A stretch of DNA of 19,450 bases from Deltaproteobacteria bacterium UBA5329 (GTDB lineage: Bacteria > Desulfobacterota > Syntrophorhabdia > Syntrophorhabdales > Syntrophorhabdaceae), in assembly GCA_002408185.1 (NCBI GenBank), contig DHQV01000010.1, positions 31,810 to 51,259 on the forward strand, given 5' to 3'. The position numbers were made by a program, and so were the translations under genes. The notes below the pieces were generated by a model. That model saw only the letters and a list, made by a program, of their open reading frames with translations. It ran no database searches and had not been told where the DNA came from. Below are positions 14,978 to 19,450 of the stretch, one piece after another; the first letter of the stretch is position 1, and each line of letters opens with the position of its first letter.

Positions 14978-15454
14978 CTATTTCAGATTTTGCTTCCTTA
15001 TTACCAGTATGTCTTCCCCTGAAAAAAGGTGCGCATGCCTCTCGGCAAATTTTTCGACCTTGATCCCAATCAGTTTCAGTTCAGCGGTAAGGGACGATAC
15101 ATCACCTTCATCCATGTAGCTGATCAAGTATTGGAACAGCTCTCCCAGTGCGCCGCTGCGGCAGGAGCGAAAATATTCCCTTTGTTCGCCGGTCATTTCA
15201 TCTTCGCGTTTTTTCCTGCATTTTGTCGAGAGATAGGCGCTTGCCAGTTCGGCTATTTTTACAGAAAAACAGTAATATGATCTGCTACCTGTGTCACCGC
15301 CCATATTTTGATCCAATAACATTACGAGGCCGGTTTCACCGTCCACCCGGAAAAACGCCCGTTTCCCGATAGCTGTTGGCCTATCTACCCGAATCATCCC
15401 CGTTACTCCTTCATGATATTTGCTGCTTTTCATTGCCGCCGACTCCATCATCAT
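14978..15454 (-). CDS. Hypothetical protein, 158 aa
   Basis: I do not recognise a family. The protein is soluble and mixed in charge, with no signal peptide or membrane segment. Visible parts are a possible beta-rich first half (GKRAFFRVDGETGLVMLLDQN, SRSYYCFSVKIAELASAYL) and a helical second half with a lysine/glutamate-rich centre (KCRKKREDEMTGEQREYF). The start is uncertain: the ATG at 15454 lacks a ribosome site, the ATG at 15433 has GGAG at 9 nt, and the ATG at 15397 has AAGGAG at 8 nt. Base composition and codon use look like real coding sequence. It lies 73 bp after dodecin on the same strand. Confidence 0.6.
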   Translation of the reverse strand: MMMESAAMKSSKYHEGVTGMIRVDRPTAIGKRAFFRVDGETGLVMLLDQNMGGDTGSRSYYCFSVKIAELASAYLSTKCRKKREDEMTGEQREYFRSCRSGALGELFQYLISYMDEGDVSSLTAELKLIGIKVEKFAERHAHLFSGEDILVIRKQNLK

Positions 15455-15527
15455 AAGACATTGAGCCCCTGCGAGACCCCAAGGTGCGAAGGGTCGGTCG
15501 GCTTTTCAGCCGCCATCGGCCATAAAA

Positions 15528-15737
15528 TTAATTTTCCGGAATATACTTGAACGAAAAATTAAGCCGCACCCTGTACAACTCGATCTCTCCATGTTCTATC
15601 GTAACATCCTGCTTGACGACTTCGGCAACACGGATGTCTCTGACACTCTTTGCAGCGGTTTCTATGGCCTGTCTGGCTGCGTCCTCCCACGATTTTTCGC
15701 TCGTACCTACGATTTCATTGACGACATAAACCGACAT
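15528..15737 (-). CDS. Dodecin family flavin-binding protein
   Basis: 69 aa, the normal length of dodecins. The pattern VNEIVGTSEKSWEDAARQAIETAAKSVRDIRVAEVVKQDVTIEHGEIELYRVRLNFSFKY fits the family consensus in parts: GTSxxSWEDA (11-20), AA-A-KSVRDIR (about 28-36) and a closing beta hairpin YRVRLNFSFKY. Dodecins form hollow dodecamers that store riboflavin or FMN, or CoA. The expected aromatic flavin-stacking residue after the helix (usually W in RWFEV) is replaced: RVAEV. Flavin binding may therefore differ. AGGGGG lies 6 nt before the ATG. Confidence 0.88.
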   Translation of the reverse strand: MSVYVVNEIVGTSEKSWEDAARQAIETAAKSVRDIRVAEVVKQDVTIEHGEIELYRVRLNFSFKYIPEN

Positions 15738-15777
15738 TATAACCCCCTAGTATTAATTTTTATCGATAAACGGTCCA

Positions 15778-15793
15778 TGCATCGGCCGATGCA
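15778..15793. repeat. 16-bp perfect palindrome upstream of dodecin
   Basis: TGCATCGGCCGATGCA, self-complementary with no loop, lies between the kinase-like gene stop (15804) and dodecin. It suits a dimeric DNA-binding protein better than a terminator, since no T-run follows on either strand. Confidence 0.45.
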
Positions 15794-15803
15794 GGCTTAT
15801 TGT

Positions 15804-16610
15804 TTACCTGCGGCTATGGATTCGAATTTTCAATGGTATTCTTCCCGCCAGCCTTTGCGCCATATCTTCAACTCGTTCGGCTACTATCGCACTGTCCGCG
15901 ACACCCCTGAGGACGAGTCCCCACCCTTCGGGCCTGACCTCAATGATGGGCATGTACAGTTTTGGGTCGGTAAGTACATGGGCCCGTATTTCATGAGCCT
16001 TGACCCGTAAAGCCAGCATTTTTCGCATATCTTTAGTACGAATATTGTCTCTCCGGATAAGTTCTTTCGTGAGGTTGTCGACAATCTGGTCGATGGTAGT
16101 CGCTCCCGTATCCACGAAAGCGTCATATTCTGCTGGATCATTCCAGTCTTTTCCATAGATATAGCGGATCGAGCGGGCCATCTCCTGGTCCGCCCTATTT
16201 ACCAGCATTTCAGCAACGTCGCGGCTAACGCTTTCTCTGGCCATCACCCTTTCCACCCGTTTTTCTACAGGCGCCGTAACCCTGACCCGGAATGCATAGG
16301 GGATGCCCTTTAACAGGATGTTCGATCCGCGACTGTTGATAACCGCTTTATCCTTAGCTGCAGAAGCAAGAACGATCCACTGTGCCAAGGCTACGTACCC
16401 GACGAACGACGAATCACGGCGGTCGAGAAGTTTCGGAAGGGGACCCTCGTTGAATTTCTCCCCTGATTCCGCCCACGTCTGGCCGATAGTCTTCATTTTA
16501 TCGACGATTTCAAAATGATTTACATACTTGTAACGCAGGGCTTTCGACACAGCGAGCCCAATCTCTTGGGATCCGCTTCCCAATTTTCGCGAAAGCGTTA
16601 ATATAGCCAT
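15804..16610 (-). CDS. Cytidylate-kinase-like protein with BON-like C-terminal region
   Basis: 268 aa. The N-terminus AILTLSRKLGSGSQEIGLAVSKAL contains a P-loop-like GSGSxEI at the position seen in the Cytidylate_kin2 family (PF13189 type). VINSRGSNILL, RVRVTAPVEKRVERVMARE and the lid-like DQEMARSIRYIYGKDWNDP follow. Residues about 195-268 (VKAHLL-like AHEIRAHVLTDPKLY, IIEVRPEGWGLVLRGVADS, LAGRIPLKIRIH) resemble a BON domain; this second part is tentative. GGGGGAG lies 6 nt before the ATG. It begins 40 bp after the NhaD-like transporter stop and is likely co-transcribed. Its substrate is unknown; nucleotide phosphorylation is inferred from the family name. Confidence 0.82.
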   Translation of the reverse strand: MAILTLSRKLGSGSQEIGLAVSKALRYKYVNHFEIVDKMKTIGQTWAESGEKFNEGPLPKLLDRRDSSFVGYVALAQWIVLASAAKDKAVINSRGSNILLKGIPYAFRVRVTAPVEKRVERVMARESVSRDVAEMLVNRADQEMARSIRYIYGKDWNDPAEYDAFVDTGATTIDQIVDNLTKELIRRDNIRTKDMRKMLALRVKAHEIRAHVLTDPKLYMPIIEVRPEGWGLVLRGVADSAIVAERVEDMAQRLAGRIPLKIRIHSRR

Positions 16611-16650
16611 ACGGCTCTCCCCCCATCTTTTTTAAGGACGCGCTTCGGTA

Positions 16651-17970
16651 TCATTTCAACAGAAAGTAACGAAACCAAATGTAAATGTTCGAGATTACCA
16701 GGGACATTAGCCAAAAGGGGAAGGCATATATCATAAATTTGGTGAAGCTTATCTTTTTACCTGCCTTTTCCGCCATGCCCACCACTATCACATTGGCCGA
16801 GGCCCCGATAGCGGTACCGTTGCCTCCGAGGCAGGCCCCGAATGCCAAAGCCCACCAGACCGGCATAAGCTGGCCGTAGTTTATGATATCCGAGGACATC
16901 TGCGGCCAGAGTTGCTTCCCCATATTTATAATGAGCGGATTCATGGTAGCCACGTATGGTATGTTGTCGATTATAGCAGACGCGACAGCAGAGAACCAGA
17001 GAATTACCGTGCTTGCCATTAGCATATCATTCCCCGTTGCCTTCACTACCATATTCGCCATAATTTGTATGAAGCCTACCTTGACCACGGCGCCGACAAT
17101 AATGAAAAGGCCGATAAAAAAGAAGATCGAACTCCATTCCACTTCAGCCAGAATGGGGTGCAGGTCTTCTACCTTTACGATAAGAAGCAGTACCCCTGCG
17201 CCAAAGAGGGCGATTGTGGCGGGCTGCAGGTGCAGTACGCCGTGGAAAACGAAACCTCCGATCACACATCCCAGGACGATAAGGCATTTAATTATGGTAG
17301 ATGGCTTCTTTATAACACTGGTCTCGTCAAGCTGCATGATCCTTTCCCGGGCTTCGCTGCTCGTGCTCAGGTCTTTCCTGAATATGATCTTGAGCATAAT
17401 AACGTAGACAAACATGATAACCAGGACTGCAGGGCCAAGATGGATAATGAAATCCATGAAGCTGAAGTTGGCCTTGGATGCGATCATGATATTGGGCGGA
17501 TCGCCGATGAGCGTGGCCGCCCCCCCGATATTGGATGCCAGACATGCAGAAATGAGATACGGTATGGCATTTACCTCCAGTTCGTCACAGATGAACAGGA
17601 TGATAGGTGTTATCAGGAGGACTGTCGTGACATTGTCCATAACTGCGCTGACAACCGCTGTGACGATGGCAAAAATGGACATGACCCCATAAGGGCTGCC
17701 TTTTACCAGCTTCGCGCTTTTAATGGCAAGGTATTCGAAAAAACCCGTGGGCTTCATAACGTTCACGATGATCATCATTGAGATCAAGAGAAAAACAACG
17801 TTCCAATCGACACCAAATTCTTCCGAGTTAAACGCATCGGCCTGGGTAAGTACCCCGACCGATAATAGTATGCCTGCTCCCACGAGGGCAATGATCGTTT
17901 TATGAAAGGTTTCGAAACAGATCAAAGCATAGGCCACGAAAAAAACACCGATTGCAAGAGGGAATGCCAT
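16651..17970 (-). CDS. ArsB/NhaD-family ion transporter
   Basis: 439 aa. I start at the ATG at 17970, which has GGAG 6 nt upstream; the frame can begin with TTG at 17997, but that start lacks a ribosome site. About 11 membrane segments are visible. Family motifs occur twice as expected for an inverted-repeat carrier: AVMDNVTTVLLITPI with SNIGGAATLIGDPPNIMIAS in the first half, and AIIDNIPYVATMNPLI with CLGGNGTAIGASANVIVVGMAEK in the second half. This is the ion transporter (IT) superfamily layout of NhaD Na+/H+ antiporters and ArsB. The ion cannot be decided; Na+/H+ exchange is most likely, since no arsenic genes are near. Confidence 0.9.
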   Translation of the reverse strand: MAFPLAIGVFFVAYALICFETFHKTIIALVGAGILLSVGVLTQADAFNSEEFGVDWNVVFLLISMMIIVNVMKPTGFFEYLAIKSAKLVKGSPYGVMSIFAIVTAVVSAVMDNVTTVLLITPIILFICDELEVNAIPYLISACLASNIGGAATLIGDPPNIMIASKANFSFMDFIIHLGPAVLVIMFVYVIMLKIIFRKDLSTSSEARERIMQLDETSVIKKPSTIIKCLIVLGCVIGGFVFHGVLHLQPATIALFGAGVLLLIVKVEDLHPILAEVEWSSIFFFIGLFIIVGAVVKVGFIQIMANMVVKATGNDMLMASTVILWFSAVASAIIDNIPYVATMNPLIINMGKQLWPQMSSDIINYGQLMPVWWALAFGACLGGNGTAIGASANVIVVGMAEKAGKKISFTKFMIYAFPFWLMSLVISNIYIWFRYFLLK

Positions 17971-18000
17971 TACCATCTCCGTAAAACTGAATTCCAAAAA

Positions 18001-18399
18001 ACTAAAGATCTAATTTCTGCCTTATTCTTCGCAGATTTAAATATCTCAGGGAGTTCCGCTCTACAGGCCATTTGATATGGCCTGACAATAAAGGGTAAAT
18101 TCGACTCCGGCATTACAACCGAGAAGTCTTATCTTATTTTTTAACTGTGCTTAGTGTATATCTTGGAATAGTAACCCAACAATCGGGGAAACCCTGATAA
18201 ACGATCGCTATTCATCTGAAACGGTATAGAATAAATACCCAAAACGTTGCAGGATAAATATAAACACCAAGATATTATGCGACACACGATCTTGAACGCT
18301 GTGATATACAATATCAAGGAATCCAACAAGGTGCCGCTCATCCCGCTGTACGCGTTCGTTGAATTGACACCGCTGACAGACGTGAGTCAGGCCGTATTT
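18001..18399. other. AT-rich intergenic stretch without a supported gene
   Basis: Between the NhaD-like gene and the amylase remnant. It contains a perfect hairpin (18064-18084) and nothing else I can support. A plus-strand open frame from about 18277 looks codon-like over roughly 40 residues, but continues only as the shadow of the amylase remnant. Confidence 0.5.
18064..18084. repeat. Perfect 8-bp stem hairpin upstream of the NhaD-like gene
   Basis: CAGGCCAT (18064-18071) and ATGGCCTG (18077-18084) with a 5-nt loop, about 95 bp upstream of the transporter start. On the minus strand a TTGTCA hexamer overlaps its edge, so it would lie between -35 and a poor -10. No T-run on either side. Operator or RNA hairpin; undecided. 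Confidence 0.45.
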
Positions 18400-18874
18400 T
18401 CATTCTTCCCGACACAGCCGTATCTGTGCCTGGCGGGGCGGGATGACGAATTCAAAGTGGTTCCCTTCAACGTGCGTGTCGTAGCCGTGGGTCAAGCACC
18501 GGAACTGGCCATGGCGAAGCCCATGAGTCCAGATGAGCGGGTGCTGCTACTCGGCGCACTTATTGATGGCGACGATACCCCGGTCGCCGCGGGCGAAGAC
18601 GATAAATCCGTCATCCTAGCGGAGGGAGTGCTGGGGCGCTCCCTCCACGGCGTTATGGAAGGCGATCATTGCCACGATGCCTGCCCGGCACCACGCCTCC
18701 GTTCCAGCGGTCACGGTCCGGTACATATCTGCCGGAACTCTCGTTATGGTCGGTAAATACAAGCGGAACGCTTTCAGCCCGGCAAAGGATATGGACGTTT
18801 GCGAGAAACTCATCCTGCGGGTCGAACATCTGCAACCGAAACCCGTCATTGTTCGGAATGTCGTGGGTGATCCC
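18400..18874 (-). pseudogene. 3' remnant of a GH13 alpha-amylase gene
   Basis: On the minus strand, from about 18874, the frame reads GITHDIPNNDGFRLQMFDP, then DEFLANVHILCRAESVPLVF and TDHNESSGRYVPDRDRWN. The HD pair matches conserved region IV of GH13 enzymes. A one-base frameshift near 18697-18702 switches to EAWCRAGIVAMIAFHNAVEG. A TAG at 18616-18618 and another at 18547-18549 then interrupt the C-terminal beta domain (DDGFIVFARGDRGIVAINK, then HFEFVIPPRQAQIRL), and the gene ends with TGA at 18400-18402. Only the last third of an alpha-amylase is present: the catalytic nucleophile and acid/base regions are missing. The upstream break lies close to the start of the IS1380-like remnant, so the transposon or a deletion next to it probably removed the 5' part. 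Confidence 0.8.
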
Positions 18875-18973
18875 TCACCTAAATAAATGAAAAACCCCGT
18901 TGGCCCTGATGAAAAGGGATGATAGAATTAAGTCGCGACGCAAAATCCCATCACCAACGATGGTGAACACAGT

Positions 18974-19225
18974 ATGGCGCAAGGCATCCTCCCTTATAAG
19001 TACGAAGAAGAGAAGAAACCGGCGAACATGACGTCACTGGCTGGCCTCCCCCTCTATCTCGACCTCGCCCACGCGTCGGGTTTCCCTCAAAGCGTCGCGC
19101 GCCACCTCTCCCTTCGTCCCTCCCAGGGATGGACGGGACTCCCAGATGGTCCTCTCCCTCGTGCTCCTTGCCCTCGCCGGAGGGGACTGTATCGACCTCC
19201 AGGCCGACGATGGCTTCTGCGGATC
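18974..19225 (+). pseudogene. 5' fragment of an IS1380-like transposase gene
   Basis: The ATG at 18974 opens MAQGILPYKYEEEKKPANMT, followed by SLAGLPLYLDLAHASGF and RPSQGWT. An extra G at about 19135-19137 shifts the frame; after it comes DSQMVLSLVLLALAGGDC and ADDGFCGSLSA. This is the N-terminal pattern of transposases I associate with IS1380 (AGLPxYLDLA, GWTDxQMV, LAGGDC, EADEGFC). Some codons between DC and ADDGF appear lost. The DDE catalytic part is missing; sequence after about 19225 belongs to a different element on the opposite strand. The IS family assignment is from memory. Confidence 0.7.
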
Positions 19226-19229
19226 CTTG

Positions 19230-19450
19230 AGCGCACGTAGTCGGGGGCTTCTCCCTCCCGCTGGCGCATCAGGGGGTGCTCCTCTTTCACGTCTTCAATG
19301 GCCTTTTTCTCTTCCGGAGTGAGCATGGCCCATCCGGAAGGGTCCGTCTTTTTCTTCCCCTTCTGTGGTTTGAGCCAGGAATGGCAGGTCGAACGCTTTA
19401 TACCGATCTGCCCGAGGGGATAACGGTTATCGGTTTCCTGTTTTTCTTCT
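19230..19450 (-). pseudogene. Partial transposase (IS3/IS481-like N-terminal region) at the window edge
   Basis: On the minus strand an open frame enters from beyond 19450 and reads EKQETDNRYPLGQIGIKRST, CHSWLKPQKGKKKTDPSGWA, MLTPEEKKAIEDVKEEHPLM, RQREGEAPDYVR. A helix-turn-helix (YPLGQIGIKRSTCHSWLK) followed by TPEEKKAIEDVKEEHP resembles the region before the rve catalytic domain in IS3/IS481-type transposases. After about 19280 the family pattern (HRQIQG-like) is lost, and past 19230 the frame is only the shadow of the IS1380-like fragment. The gene therefore lost its catalytic domain where the two remnants meet. Confidence 0.5.

Noticed and set aside
14648..15454. Integrative element at the tRNA-Gly gene
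   Set aside because: No integrase and no duplicated tRNA 3' end found downstream within the window.
15490..15527. Hairpin CGGCT-TTTC-AGCCG after dodecin as a terminator
   Set aside because: A 5-bp stem without a T-tail on the minus strand; not convincing.
18141..18341. Minus-strand 66-codon frame behind the amylase remnant
   Set aside because: No ribosome site, no recognisable motif, AT-rich intergenic DNA.
18247..18756. Plus-strand open frame of 169 codons
   Set aside because: Most of it lies opposite the amylase remnant, whose minus-strand frames show GH13 motifs; the first ~40 codons alone match nothing I know.
1..19450. CRISPR array
   Set aside because: No set of regularly spaced repeats of 24-40 bp anywhere in the window; the only tandem repeat is the 7-bp unit before the tRNA.

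Overview
The window reads as chromosomal DNA of an anaerobic Gram-negative bacterium, most likely a deltaproteobacterium (Desulfobacterota, perhaps a syntroph or sulfate reducer). The reasons are an outer-membrane TonB system, an FmdE-family protein, a molybdopterin-type PBP domain, and an NhaD-like carrier next to a cytidylate-kinase-like protein. The taxonomic call is inference. Nearly all genes are on the minus strand.

Region 1 (1-7.8 kb) is the most interesting. A 5'-truncated plus-strand gene with a MoeA/ModA-like PBP domain (1-584) faces a compact eight-gene minus-strand operon. In order of transcription it holds: DUF4213/DUF364 heavy-metal-chelation protein, ExbB, ExbD, TonB, FmdE-family zinc-ribbon protein, TonB-dependent outer-membrane receptor, SAM methyltransferase, and a BtuF/FecB-type periplasmic metal-binding protein. 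Its promoter (TTGACA-N16-TATATA) overlaps and is followed by two tandem 24-bp inverted repeats of the form CGTTanat-N8-ATATAACG, which match the half-sites and geometry I recall for ModE, the molybdate-responsive regulator. I therefore propose a molybdenum/tungsten-regulated, TonB-dependent uptake operon for molybdate/tungstate or a metallophore complex. The permease and ATPase expected to partner the binding protein are absent. The operon is bracketed by the complete pilC gene on one side and a decayed 81-bp copy of the pilC 3' end (about 89% identical, same orientation) on the other, as if the block had been inserted behind pilC.

Region 2 (7.8-12.8 kb) has pilC standing alone, then an OmpR-type regulator, a HAMP histidine kinase and a DegP/HtrA protease in one operon, which looks like an envelope-stress module. 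Both pilC and the regulator gene have a -10 box almost touching the ATG and no Shine-Dalgarno, so they may be leaderless.

Region 3 (12.9-14.7 kb, plus strand) holds a membrane-anchored spermidine-synthase-like protein and a tRNA-Gly(CCC) with its own promoter, whose -35 region is a triplicated heptamer. I see nothing convincing in 14724-14977.

Region 4 (15.0-18.0 kb, minus strand) runs NhaD/ArsB-type ion transporter, cytidylate-kinase-like protein, dodecin and an unrecognised 158-aa protein.

Region 5 (18.0 kb to the end) is a degenerating accessory zone: an AT-rich gap, the 3' third of a GH13 alpha-amylase broken by a frameshift and two stops, a frameshifted 5' fragment of an IS1380-like transposase, and the remnant of a second transposase running off the window edge.
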